64,000 nt of DNA from the NCBI GenBank assembly GCA_002197995.1, contig NGZR01000001.1, positions 12,853,501-12,917,500 of the forward strand, given 5' to 3'. A program made the position numbers and the translations under genes. Of this stretch, positions 1 to 11,388 are shown one piece after another. Source of the stretch: Gaeumannomyces sp. JS-464. Its lineage: Eukaryota; Ascomycota; Sordariomycetes; Magnaporthales; Magnaporthaceae. Within the stretch, counting starts at the first letter, position 1, and every line of letters begins with the position of its first letter. The notes below the pieces were generated by a model. The model did not search any database and was not told the origin of the DNA. It saw nothing but the letters and a program-made list of their open reading frames with translations.

Positions 1-1283
1 CTCAAACACGAAGTCTCGGGGCTTAGAAATCCCGTTGCCGAGTTGGATGGTTACCCACCTACACAAGTTGGAGTATGGCCGGAGCGCAGCCGGGGAGATA
101 GATGTCTTCATCTTAACCTGTGACTTTGAAGAGGAGAGGGCAGTGGCCGCCCTGTGGCTCTCGTCGACCAGCCGAGCCAACATATCGTCATATCTTGGCT
201 TCTTTCATTTGTCCATGTTTTTGTATGGTGCCTGCCTGGTGTTTTTTCTACTGTTTTCTCTCCCTGTGCCATTTCATAGATTGGGAAGCTCATGATACCC
301 CATCCCTTCTTCGATGCCCCGTAGCTTTCCTCGGGCATCAAAGCAATAAATCCAAATTCGTCCTCGACCAGACATCGGCCCAGTGCTCAGGGATGCCAAG
401 CAATGGTGAGTGAGGCTCATGGCTGTTGCGTTGCCCACCTAAGCCACTGTGGGATGGCAGGCGAGGAAGAGAATCGAGTGTGGGTGTACCTCAAAAAGGG
501 AGAGTTTCCATGTCTGCAGCTGGCATTGCTCGGCCGGTGGCGTGGCTGCTCGGATGGGATGATACCGATCCGGTAAGTAAGATGCAGCTGGTGATTGCCT
601 CAGACGGGAGGCACTCAGATCCATAACCGCTTATCAGCGCCCTACCATCCCATTCAAGGGCTACCTAAGGTGGCTAGTGAACTTTTGCTTTCCCTGTTTA
701 GTCACTATCAGGCGTAGAATATTTATAAGAACTTTGTCCAAGCAGAGGAATGAAACTGATCATGGTCGATTACTTTTGCAGCCAGCATAATAGGATCCAT
801 TAAAAGGGCAACTTTACGGCCTAATATGCTTTCAACAAGTGCTCGATTCGGTATTTACAAATGTCGTGCTCGCTGCTGATAATAGAAAATGACAAAAAGC
901 AGCGACCGCGACCTGTCTGGTTCTTCTGCGCCTCCAAAAACACTTACATGACGTGCCAAAGACGGTGACAAGTGCGTGCCTTTATAACGGATGGGTCCTC
1001 TGCCAAACTGGCAATAACAATCCCGCCCCGCACCCTGGAGCCCTCCCCGAATCCCTCCGGTAGGGGATAGAATGCCCTTCTCGGCCCCTGGCCGCTTGGG
1101 TCAGATTATGGCATGGCCCTATCCGTCGCCCTCTCTCCGGAAGGAAGCCGGTGCTGGGGTGGTGGTCCTGTTTACTCCTTCTCTTCACCTTGCCTCCGCG
1201 GACTGCATCTTTCTTTGCTTCCCATGCTCCTTCATATCTGGCAGGTAGGTAGATATCTGATATGCATTTTTCGCCTCTAAACC
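1..1283. other. Intergenic, no gene recognised
   Basis: No conserved reading frame is visible on either strand; the short open frames overlap each other and resemble nothing I know. The last 300 bases are presumably the 3' untranslated region and terminator of the minus-strand SEC6 gene. Confidence 0.5.
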
Positions 1284-3539
1284 TCACTTGATCTTGCTCA
1301 TGATGGTCTCGGGCCCCCTCTCGACAAAGATCTGGGCGGCGCGGGCCTTGACGGCGTTGAGGGTGGCGCGCTCAAAGTCGTCGCGCGACCGCAATACGGC
1401 CTCGACCCAGGTGATCTGCAGGTCCCAGTAGGCCGTCTTGAACTGCTCAAAGACGTCGGGGACCTGCTCCTTGGGGCTGCTGAGCAGGCTGTCGAACAGC
1501 TGCATGACCTTCCAGCGCTCCTTGAGCTGCATGCCCAGGTCCGAGTCGAGCGAGTCGAAGAAGGCGAAGACGGTGCCGACGTCGTCAAAGATCTTGTCCT
1601 GGTACTGGTCGGTGCGGCGGAACTTGACGCCCTTGTTGCGTACGCTGCCCAGGTAGCGCGCCAGCAGCTCGTCGGCGAAGAGCTCGATGAATATGTCGAC
1701 GAGCGAGTGGTGCAGCACCTGGCGGTAGTCGCCCACGTACTCCTCGAGCGTCACCACCATCTGCCGCATCGCCGTCGACGTGTACCACTTGGGCGTGAAG
1801 ATGTCGGGCAGCACGGGCGTGAAGTCGACGGCGAAGACGAGCTGGACAAACTTTGTGATGCACCACGTACTGAAGTCGACGTAGCCGTCGCGCAGCGCCT
1901 CCATCTCGGCGTCGGCGCGCTCCATGTAGGGCTGCGACACCATGGGCTCGAACTTTTGCCGAAAGCTGCTCAGGTACCCGAACCGGCCCTCGTCCTCGTT
2001 GTCGTCGATGCACGCGATCTGGTCGTTGGCCGTGGCCACGAGCCAGTCCTGCAGCGCCTGGAAGCCTTCGAGCTCGGGCACCTTGCCGGCCTCGTACAGC
2101 TGCGCCTCCTCGTCCAGCAGCTTCTGCCACGACTGCTGCCGCGCCCGCAGCCGCAGGAACATGGCGTCCACCACGCCCTCGGCCACGTCGGCCCGCTTCG
2201 AGTTGGCGGCCGCGTCCATCTGCTCGCGCAGCATGCGCCAGAGGTCGACCAGGTTGCGCGTGCGGAAGTAGCCGAACTCGTCCGCGTCCAGGTTGGACGC
2301 CTCGGCGCCCGCGCGCTCGGCAAAGTCGCGCTTCTCCTGCGCAACGATGCGGTCGATCCACTCGTCGAGGAACTTGATGATGAGGTTGCGGAAGTCGCGC
2401 ACCAGCTCGGCCTCGCGGTTGTCCACCACGTGCGGCGTCAGCTCGTCCTGGCGGAACCCCAGCTTGTTCATTTTCTTGTAGTACTTGTCGGGCCAGCCGA
2501 CGATCTCGAGCGCGTGCGACGAGCTGCTCTCCGGATCGTCGACCATGCCCACGAGGAAGTCGTGCATCAGCTCGTGGTAGATGTTGCCGTACGTCTTGAA
2601 TATCTTCCACTTCTTGGGCATCAGCGGCGCCATGCCCAGGCGCACGGCGTTGAGGTCGTTGAAGAACCAGCGCAGGATCTTGTCGAGCTTGGAAGGGTCG
2701 TCGAGGAAGTCCTCGCGGCTGGCTTGAACTGGGCCTCGCAGTAGCCGCGGATGGCCAGCAGGAACTTGTCCTTGTAGCCGCGCACCGTCTTGGCGCCGTC
2801 GGTGATGCTCTGGAAGCGGGCGGCCATCTCCTTGTGGTCCTTGAGGGCGTCCTGCAGCGCCAGCACGCGCTGGTCGCTCTTCTCCTCGGCCTCGATGATG
2901 AGGGCGAAGCGCACGACAAGCCCGTTGTTCTCCGACGTGACCAGGTTGATGAGGTTCATTGACACCATGCCGACGTGCTCGTCGAACCAGTCGATGATGC
3001 CCTCGAGGCGCTCAAAGTAGTCCTCGAGCGTCGACTGCAGGCTGGTGTCCTCGGCGCGCTGGATCTGCTCGATGGCGTCGTCGCGGATGTTGCGCAGCTG
3101 CGTGAGCTCATAGTGGATGGGTAGCAGGTTGGGCATCTGGTCCTGCTCGGCCTCGTCCTGGCGCAGCATCTTCTCGACGGAGTTCAGGCGGTCGTTGAAG
3201 GTCTCGAGGTTGCGGCGCATGGCCTCGACGGCGCCAAAGTTTCGGTGCGCCTGCGAGACCAGGTTGATGGTGGCAAAGTCCTTGATCATGTTCTGGCTCT
3301 CGGAGCACAGCTTGTCGATCTTGATCATCTCGTCCTTGATCTGCTGCACCGCCTTCTGGCCCTCCGACAGGCCCGTCATACCGCCCTGCGTCGTCTCGAG
3401 CTGCTCGCGGAGGCCGGCCCGCAGCTGCGAGTCGACGGCCTCTTTCTTGCGCGCGAACTCCTGCTTCAGCACTACGATCTTGTCCAAATCGTCGGGATGC
3501 CGGGAGCAGCTCCGAGAGTTTGACCTGCGGCGCGTCCAT
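1284..3539 (-). CDS. sec6: Exocyst complex subunit Sec6
   Basis: Sec6 is a core subunit of the exocyst, which tethers secretory vesicles to the plasma membrane at hyphal tips and septa. The reconstructed protein is about 751 residues, normal for fungal Sec6. It starts MDAPQVKLSELL (ATG at 3539). The N-terminal third is a coiled-coil-rich rod (for example IKDEMIKIDKLCSESQNMI), followed by the typical PKKWKIF...YHELMHDFL block near the middle and the helical C-terminus ending SKIK. The frame breaks twice: one extra C near 3503 and one missing base near 2722. They cancel, so the total length stays divisible by three. No intron is visible. Conservation on both sides of each break argues for sequencing errors rather than a pseudogene. 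The MITE lies upstream, between this gene and UFD2. Identity is firm by family resemblance. Confidence 0.93.
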
Positions 3540-3888
3540 CGCGCCGTGCCGTGCCGTCCCGGCTCGCGGTCTATTCGTTTCGGCGGGCGGGTGCACAGGG
3601 GATAGGAAGCGTGTCGGTCCGAGGTCGTCTATCGTCGGGCGCCGCCGCCAATCGAGTCCGTCTGGTCTGCTCCTGTCAGCTACTCCAGGGGCAGGGCGAG
3701 CCCGAGCTTCATGATTTCGAGGAGACGTCTATTCTCAGCGTTGTTCGTTGCTGTCTGCGAGGCCGAGCATAGCAGGAGGATAGATGGTTGGCTTCATGGG
3801 CGCCCTAGCCATGCAGGTCCAGTGGTCGTCGAACCTACCTATGTCAGATCACATTCCTACTGTCAATTAGGTAGTCCTGGACCGCCTA
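3540..3888. other. SEC6 upstream region
   Basis: This is the 5' flank of SEC6, GC-rich near the start codon. Small open frames here have no recognisable homology. The run ACCTACCTATG near 3834 is one of several TAGGTAGGTA-type words found between genes in this window. Confidence 0.4.
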
Positions 3889-4164
3889 CAAGTTCCAGGC
3901 ATCAGAAAGGTCCTGCCGGTGGATCCCACCTAATTAGGCAAAGTATCCAGAGACATTTTTCCGCATAGAAAATTCCGCCCAAATCAATGTATCTTTACCC
4001 ACGGCCCCTGCCGCACAAATCGTCATGCTGCAAATGGGCAGTTCAAATACATTGATTTTTACTACAGATTGTGCGGCAGTCTGTGTACCCCTACTTCACC
4101 ATTACCCCCTGGCTTACCCCACCTGCGGGCCCCCCGGCAGGACCTTTCTGATGCCTGGGACTTG
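3889..4164. mobile_element. MITE with 31-bp TIRs and TA target duplication
   Basis: The terminal inverted repeats start CAAGT(T/C)CCAGGCATCAGAAA and continue to ...GGTCCTGCCGG. The left copy is at 3889-3919 and the right copy at 4134-4164, with one mismatch over 31 bases. TA flanks both ends (3887-3888 and 4165-4166), the duplication left by Tc1/mariner/pogo transposases. Inside are nested inverted repeats (AAATCAATGTAT with ATACATTGATTT; CTGCCGCACAA with TTGTGCGGCAG), so a single strand could fold into a long hairpin. It has no coding capacity, so it would depend on a transposase elsewhere. Confidence 0.88.
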
Positions 4165-4662
4165 TACGTAACAGCGGTATTGGGCGGCGGATGTAGGCCC
4201 GTGCGCGAGCTGCAACTGGCGCACCCGGTCCCCACAAAGCTGGCCCAGCGAAGAATAACCTCAATGTTACAATCCGGGATCCGTTTCCAAGGCAGGGCAA
4301 CAGATGGTAAGCCTTTGCCAGTGTCAAAAACCTCCGGTACGAGCGCAATGAAGAAAAGTGATGTCATGATCTGCCTCTGTTGGATGCTGGTAGGGGACCG
4401 ACGCGAGGATCCTAAGCTAGGTAGGTATCTAGGTGCGACGGGCGCGGCGCTCGTCCACGGGGTCGACCGGACAGGTCGAAGGAGCTATCGCCAGAGGAGA
4501 GGTAGAGAACAGGGCACCCATCGACAATCTTGGGGTGAACTGGCGGTTGGGGACAGTAGTCTGATTGCTGGGCTTGCCCTAAAGGGTATCTAAAAGCTAA
4601 CTTAGGTTGACTAATGCTGAGCATCTGTCAAGGCTACCTGACTGGGAGGGAACTGTTCCTTT

Positions 4663-7600
4663 TTATGAGGTGTCCATGGAATCTGTGTTCGGAAAACTCG
4701 AGCCGCCGCCACCGCTGCTTACCTCTGGCGCGCTGCCATCTGCGATGGCCGCCAGCTTCTCCTTGGCCACCGCCATCCGCCCGCCGCTTCCACGCCTCGA
4801 TCTGGGCCCGCAGCTCGTCGCAAGGCACCACGTCGTCGATGCTCATGGGCTGCCGAGTGAACGGGTCCTTGGCGTCTGAGAGCAGGTGCTGTGTGATGGT
4901 TGACCGGTCCACCACGTTGCCCGACGGCAGTCGCACCGGGTCTTTCATCAGGTCGCTCATGAGCGGGTCCTCGAACTCGGCCGGGATCTCACCAAAGTCC
5001 TGCTCGGCCTGCTCCGCCAGCTCCTTGGCCGCCACCACCTTGGCTGCCAGTCGTGCCCATGCATGCACCTTGGCAGGGTCTGCCAGTCCCCTGCTCAACA
5101 TGATTCGCGCCGCCGCATCGAACGTCTCGGGTTTGTACGACCGCCCATCCGCCGCGACTGCCTCGATGAAGGCGGGTTTCTTTCCCAAGTTGAGATAGAT
5201 GTCCGTGATCTCCGCCAGTAGCGTCTTGGGCTCGAAACGGTACTTCTGCGGGTTCTCAACCTTGAGCTTGCTGGACTTGGGTCCTAAACGTCTCCAGGTT
5301 GTAGTCCAGCATGCCCGCCAGTCGCTGCACGATCTCGGGCATCGTGAAGGCATCCCCCAGAGCCTCGGTAAAGAGCTTCATCATGGCCACCGTCTGGTTC
5401 GTGAGGTGCATGTATGACGTTGCGTGGCCCTCCACCGTCTGTAGCTCGTCCTGTTTCTGCCGTTTCTCCTCCTCCGTGAGGGTTCCGGCCTCCCTGAGCT
5501 CCATCTGAAGCTCGTGGATTTTGTGGAACTTGCCGAGCGCCTCGTCCAGAACGTACGTGGCATCGTTCAGCAGCATGTTGACAAAGCGGATGAAAAAGGC
5601 CCTGTTGGTCTTGCTCTGCTGCGTTAACTGCCGATGGTAGTGTGTGTTGGGCCACACCCTCTGGATAATGTATGATATCTCGAAGCGGATGTTGAATTTG
5701 TCGTAGAAAGCCGAGTTGGCTCCGGTCGATTCGCACTCGATATAGAACTTCATTAGGGCGTGGAGGAGATGATCGTTGGCAAACTTAGAATTAGTAAGCA
5801 CGTCCGACATGACTCCATTCTTCCAATGCCGGTAGAACTGTGTGACGCCAAAGTAGAGAAGTGTGACCAGCGCTGCCTTCATGTACGGGTTGCGGATGTA
5901 GTCTGACGATTCCAGCAGCGTGATGCAAAGGACCATGAGCTCGTCACCGACCGACGATATGAGTATTTGTGGCATCGCACTGTTTTGGGTCAGCTTCCCC
6001 ATACAATCCCACAGGTTCGAGTGAGAAGGGTGATTCCATACTTATATACGAATTTGAAGTTGTCAAGAACAATCTGCAAAGCATACTCGGGAAGACAGCC
6101 GAAGACGTCCACGGGAGGGGATGCCAATGGAATTCTGTAAGGCTTATGTTAGAAATGGGCGCGCTTTGGGGTGGATGAACGTGGCGGATACTGACTTCAA
6201 CGACGTGTCAGGGTATACGGAGTCTTGCTAGCAACGCGTAAGAGCCAGACTGTGACATATCGCATGAATTGGAGGGACCGGGACTGCATCTTCTCGTCTG
6301 TTAGCACGCCGACGACCGCGTGCTTGTTGGCCAAACTGAGGTCAAGAGCCTCGCGATACTGAGCGGTCCGGGCGTCGAAAAGCTGGAGACGTGAGGGACT
6401 CTGTTATAGCCAAGGCAAATTAGCCTCGGAACCCAGGTTTTTATCTGGAGAGATGTCGCCCCTTGCATTCTCCAAGGACGGCGGCCTTACATTGAGATGG
6501 CGATGGCGTTCTGCCTCGAAGGCTTCTAGGTTTCTCCTGAAGCTGTCGTTTGTTCTGTCCAAAGCCTTTAGCCGCTCGGCTATGGACTGGTTACCATAGT
6601 TGTGGGCTGCAAGACCCAGGAAAAACACTTCTGTGATGAAGTTGGTGGTCCCGTCGGCCTTTTTGGAGTAGAACTCGTCGGACTGCTGCTGGTCCGCGTT
6701 CAGCTTGGTTTCGTCCTTGATAGACACGCGGGGATTGCGCCGCAAGTAGTCGGTGTCGATCCTGCCGACCTTGGAGAAGGTCGGGTCCATAAAGGGCTGG
6801 CACAGATCGTTGACAACGTAGGTGACGTTTACCATGAAGCCGTCCGACGAAACCTCCTTGGGATCGACCTGCATGGCACGCCGCTTGTGGTTTGAGTTGA
6901 CGACCAGGGCGAGCCAGTCCAGCATCCGATTCCTCACCTCTTCATTGGCGCGCACAAAGCTGTTAGTAATGCCGGCAAGGTCCATTTGGTGAGCGGAAAG
7001 CGTGATGCGCAGGGCGTCCTGCGCGCTCCGGATCGCATTCTCGTCGAGAGATGTGGGATTCGGGAAATAGGATTTGGACACGAGTTGTTGAAGTGGGGAA
7101 AGCCGGAAGAAGGGGCCCAAAATCGTGTCCTTCTCGATCAAGGGTGGTGTTGTGGTCGTCGGGAGCAGGAAGGAGTCATGTCGAGCCAGTGCCACCATGA
7201 GCTCTTTGTGCTTGGAATACAATTTCAGAACCTAGATAGGAAGAGAGTTAGTCGTCTTGGAGACACGGGGAAGGTAATCCCGAAATAGAGGCCTTACATC
7301 GACATGTGGCCTGAAATTGTCTGCCAAACTCATCTTGGAGAGCCTCGCGCCGATCTCAATCATTGCATTGACGAAGACATCGGTGAAGGACTCATCTTCG
7401 TCGAGTTTCTTGACGGCTTCTTCCAAGAAATCCAGGCAGATTCCGGACTCGTTATCCAGGCCCCTGAGAAGGTAGGGGGCTAAGCTGTCATGCTTCGGGT
7501 TCGGCTCGCGACTATACACCATGGTGCCCACCAACAGTCAGTACTCAAAAACTCCTCTTCCACAACAGGAGATCCTTGCACGTGCCGGACGCGGAGTGAC

Positions 7601-8552
7601 GAACCCAAATAGGTCGGGGACCGTAAGTGCGAAGAGTGCGTTGCTTATGCAGAGCCGTTTGGCCTCGCTGACGAGCGCGAGCTTCTCCGGCGGCGGGTTG
7701 CGCACCATGGCGGCGGCCTTGCTGAACCTGATGATGCGCTTCCAGCAGGGAAGGAGATAGTCGAGCAGCGGTTTTTGGTGCGGGAACTCGGTGGCGGCCT
7801 CGAGGATGATGGCATCCAGTCTGTCCTGCGACAGCCGGAGCCTGTCGCCATCCTTTGGCTTCCCCAAGGACTCCTCGAGCTCGCTTCTGAGGTTGGGCAG
7901 GTACGTGAGCGGGTGGCCAAGGGCGTCAGCTCGGTGGTCTGGGTCCAGGGTGGCCCTGAAGAAGTGCGAGATGGTCCTGTCGGCCCAGTCCTCGAACGTC
8001 TCGGGCTTCTGGATTTTCTGCGGCCGCATGCCTGGTGGTCGTGTATCAATATCGACTCTTGATCTCTTGAGAGTGCTCCCGTCGCTGTGGGTTGTACCTG
8101 AATCCTGGGCCATCGTCTGTGCTGCCGAAGCTTCGGCTGACGCACCCTTGCCTGGTTGTGTTCGCGAGGGAATTGGGCTTTGGGCGGGCGACGGCTGAGG
8201 AGCGAAGGATAGGGAAGGGTTCTTGGCGGGCACAGGACTCGCGGCGGCGGTCACGGAGGACGAGGCTGGGGGTGTGTTGGCACCTGACGACTCCGCTGCA
8301 CTCTTCTCGCTCCCTCCTGGCTTGGTTTCTGCTGAAGACGAGCCAGCGGGAGCAACGGAGCCACCGAGCTTAGCGAGCCGGCGCGCCCGCATCTGCAGCA
8401 AGCCAAGCGGAGTCAGACGGATTCCTAAGCATCGCTCCGGCTCCGGGGTTCCGGGCTGGATTACAGATGGAGCAATCCATACTCACCTGCTCGGCGCTCG
8501 GCAGCGTCGGCTCGTCTGGCGGCTGCCTCTGTTGCTGCTCGTCGGGATCCAT
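4663..8552 (-). CDS. ufd2: Ubiquitin conjugation factor E4 (Ufd2), U-box
   Basis: Ufd2 lengthens ubiquitin chains on substrates handled with Cdc48 for the proteasome. Seven exons: 8552-8487, 8392-7605, 7511-7298, 7231-6491, 6400-6196, 6134-6042 and 5979-4663. All introns are GT...AG, 61-93 bp, and the phases join cleanly. The N-terminus (MDPDEQQQRQPP, then RARRLAKLGG) precedes a low-complexity Ser/Pro stretch. The Ufd2 core follows (FGREPNPKHD, MLSRGL, LPEYALQ, VWPNTHYHRQL). The C-terminal U-box reads FEDPLMSDLMKDPVRLPSG then VDRSTITQHLL and FTRQPM. Three single-base breaks: one base missing near 6212, an extra T near 5287, an extra G near 4787. After correction the protein ends in a short Gly/Ser tail at MDTS, stop at 4663-4665. 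The gene is divergent from the hydrolase gene at 9423. Confidence 0.94.
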
Positions 8553-9422
8553 GGTGGCGAGTGTCAGCAGCCAGGCTCTCGCTTGGGACTGGTGCGTTGG
8601 ATGTTTGACGAGGCTGTGAGAGCGGCAAGCACGTCAAGCTGAGTGATGGATTAGACGCAGAACCACGGCCTGCAGCATTCCATGGGCAGGCAACCGTCAC
8701 TGCCCCACCCCAAGCACTCCCGGAATGGTAAGTGGCGGGGGCGTCCAGGTCCATATTTGCCCCACTACCAGGAGCTTGGGACGTCGTGTCTGTAGCAATG
8801 CCAGAACTTTTTTTTGGCCTTGATGCCCCGGTATTCCACGCACCTCCAAAAAGAATTGAGCCCTCTTCTGCATAGAGCCTAACCAATCTTAGTATATCAT
8901 GTTAATACGAGGCCCCAGTCGTCTTCTTTTATGTTCGTTCTTTCCGTCAGTGCTCGGTTGTCTGCCTCCGTTACCGCGTAGCACGCCCGGGATCAATGAT
9001 AATAGGTACTTTGAGATCTCCAACACAGTTGTTCTAGAGTGGTCTGGCATGGAAGCTCCGAATAAGTCTGGACAAGATGAAAGCTCTTATCACTCAACCA
9101 AGACTGGTCGACTCCATCGTCGTGGCACCACGGCGCTACAATAAACAGCCACGATACTCCTCGGGGCTAAAAGAGTGAGCTCCACCCCTCACCTTCGAGA
9201 TCATGCGGGGAATAGCCAGATCCTACGTGGGGACTCGGCTGCCTCTTGGCAACGAAGGACAGTGTACCTGTATAAATGTTCTAGAGTGCGAGGAATGTCG
9301 GATGATATGCGCGGGGTTTCGCTGTCCTCTGTTTGATAAAACTACTACAGCCCAAAAACAAGACTACAAGGAAAAGAAAGGAATATCGTCCATCACGATA
9401 AAAGGGAAAAACAACAACAAAA
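8553..9422. promoter_or_regulatory. Divergent intergenic region (ufd2 / hydrolase)
   Basis: These 870 bp separate two diverging start codons and must hold both promoters. A minus-strand open frame at 8461-8886 runs through the UFD2 start and first intron, and has no recognisable content. No TATA box or other known site stands out. Confidence 0.45.
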
Positions 9423-10916
9423 ATGGCAGCCGAGGAAACCCCAGTTGCGCTCCCTTTTGCGCCCCTGCAGAACATCACTCCTAACATCTTGCTGCAGCCG
9501 CCCCTGTCGCGCCGTGGTAAGGGGCCTGGGCTCGTGCTCATCGTGGACGCCACCCTGCCGCTGGGCCACAGCGACAAGACCCTCGACCCGCCGCCCCTGC
9601 TCAAGTGGGCAGAGGAAGGCTACGCCGTGGCACAGATCACGCTGCGAGGAGACAGCGACGCCAACACCGCCGCTGCCAGCCCAGATGCGTTCCATGCCGA
9701 TTTGCGCACGGCGCTTGGCGCGCTGGCAGCGCTGGACGAGTGCGAGAAGAACGGCGAAGGGGGCGGGGCCGCTACGGCGTCATCACGTATGTGCCGCTAC
9801 CGTCGCTGCCCCTCCCGCCCGCGTCGGAGACGGCCGGCTCGAGCATCGTTGCTTTCGTCAACTACTCGGCGGCGCCTGTCAGCGCGTCATCAGGGGCACC
9901 GTCCGCGCCCGTCCTCTGGCACGCCGCGGGGGACGTCGCCAAGCCGGACGCCTCCCAGCACGGCTCCACGACCGTCCACGCCTACCGCGAGGCGCTGCCA
10001 AACTTTGTGCTCCCCGCGCACGCAAACTATCGCGGCTCCTCGGCGGCGGTGGTGCACACGCGCACCCTGACCTTCCTCCGGCCACTGATTGGGGGCCCCT
10101 TCTTTGATCTTGAGGCGATCTGGGAGGAGCACTGCTTTCTTTGAGTTCGGAGACCGTGCCGTAGCCAAGACTATGGGCACAATGGTAGCTGAGCCATATG
10201 TCAACCAGTACGTAATTAGTGTTGATATCTGGTGACAGAAGCCTTTCCTATATAGGTCGATGAGCCTCATGTTAAGTTTTGTAATCCGAAGCATCCCTAC
10301 GATAACCGGAGGCATTGGTCGTGACCGCCTGACCACCTTCTACCGCCACCATTTCATCCATAACAACCCGGACGACTTTGCCCTGGAGCTTGTCAGCCGG
10401 ACGGTGGGCGTGGATCGTGTCATCGACGAGTTTGTTGTAAAGCTCACGCATGACCGGATGGTGGACTGGCTGTAAGAGGCTATTCTTCCTTTGAAGACTC
10501 GGTGCGCTCTGACAATGATATTTGTGAATAGCGCGCCAGGCATACCGCCCACGGGAAAGCGGCTCGAGGTGCCATTCACCTCGGCCGTCAACATTAGAGG
10601 TGACCGCCTTTACCACGAGCACATCGCGTGGGATCAAGCTACTTTGCTCAGGCAGCTTGGACTGCTTCCAGAGGTGCGTTTGTCCCTTACATCCAGCTCC
10701 GCTCGGCCTGAAAGCCGGCTACTCAAGCTTACGAGTCTCTGTTTGCAGTACCTGCCATTCCCATATCAGATTGGTGGAAAGGACCCTGCGCCGGGCAAGA
10801 AGTTCGAGTATCGTGTGCCTGTCGGTGGAATCGAGACCGCGAGGAAGCTTGTGGACGAAAACTCGGTGGAGTCGAACCAAATGTTCAGCTACAGTGTCCG
10901 CGAAGTAGACGCCTGA
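9423..10916 (+). CDS. Dienelactone-hydrolase-like protein with NTF2/SnoaL-like C-terminus
   Basis: The N-terminal half resembles the dienelactone hydrolase / carboxymethylenebutenolidase family (alpha/beta hydrolases): LVLIVDATLPLGH, VLWHAAGDVAKPD, HANYRGSSAA. The C-terminal half looks like a SnoaL/NTF2-type cone fold (TITGGIGRDRLTTFYRHHF, NIRGDRLYHEHIAWDQATL). Four exons: 9423-10207, 10292-10471, 10532-10673 and 10749-10916, with GT...AG introns of 84, 60 and 75 bp in matching phase. Two single-base breaks lie in exon 1, near 9765 (a G run) and near 10139 (a T run). The corrected protein is about 424 residues. The true substrate is unknown. I do not see a clear nucleophile motif, so hydrolase activity is not assured. 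Confidence 0.75.
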
Positions 10917-11388
10917 GGTAGTGCTCCAAGATGCGCCGTTGGGTCACCTGTGCTTGTATCAACGACCTCGAAGTGGCGCTCCAGTACTTTCTGTCAAATC
11001 AGGCGACCCGAAATTCTGCATAGGTTGGAGTCAGACCTTCAACCTCCTGCCAAGCTCATACTCTCGACACACAAAACTCTAGACCTCATTTTCTGCAACT
11101 GAAGATTCAATTAGGTGGTAATATTGCAGTGACTGGGTATCGTGACGCCCACATCTCGATTTGTCGTGCCTCGTAACACAGTGCCTGTAACTCCATTCTG
11201 CTTCGGCATGTAGGTTTGATCAAAAAGAAGAAGAAGCAGGAGAAAATAAAAACGAATTCGGTGTAAGTAGCCAGGAGACTGGACCGGATAGGAGAAATAG
11301 TGAAGATTTGCAGAATGACTTGGCTCCTTTTATGCAGCTCCAATCGTCCCTCTGTGTGTCTGGAAAGAAATTGATCGTGATAACTCAT
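10917..11388. terminator. Convergent 3' flanks
   Basis: The hydrolase gene and the RING gene end facing each other across 472 bp, so both polyadenylation regions must lie here. An A/AG-rich stretch at about 11,222-11,255 could be part of one. No gene is visible. Confidence 0.4.

Noticed and set aside
1585..2919. Long minus-strand frame (444 codons, Arg/Ala/Gly-rich) and a 345-codon plus-strand frame over the same area
   Set aside because: Both are shadows of the GC-rich sec6 coding sequence; their composition is biased and they show no family features.
8461..8886. Minus-strand frame of 141 codons upstream of ufd2
   Set aside because: It crosses the ufd2 start and first intron, and has no recognisable content.
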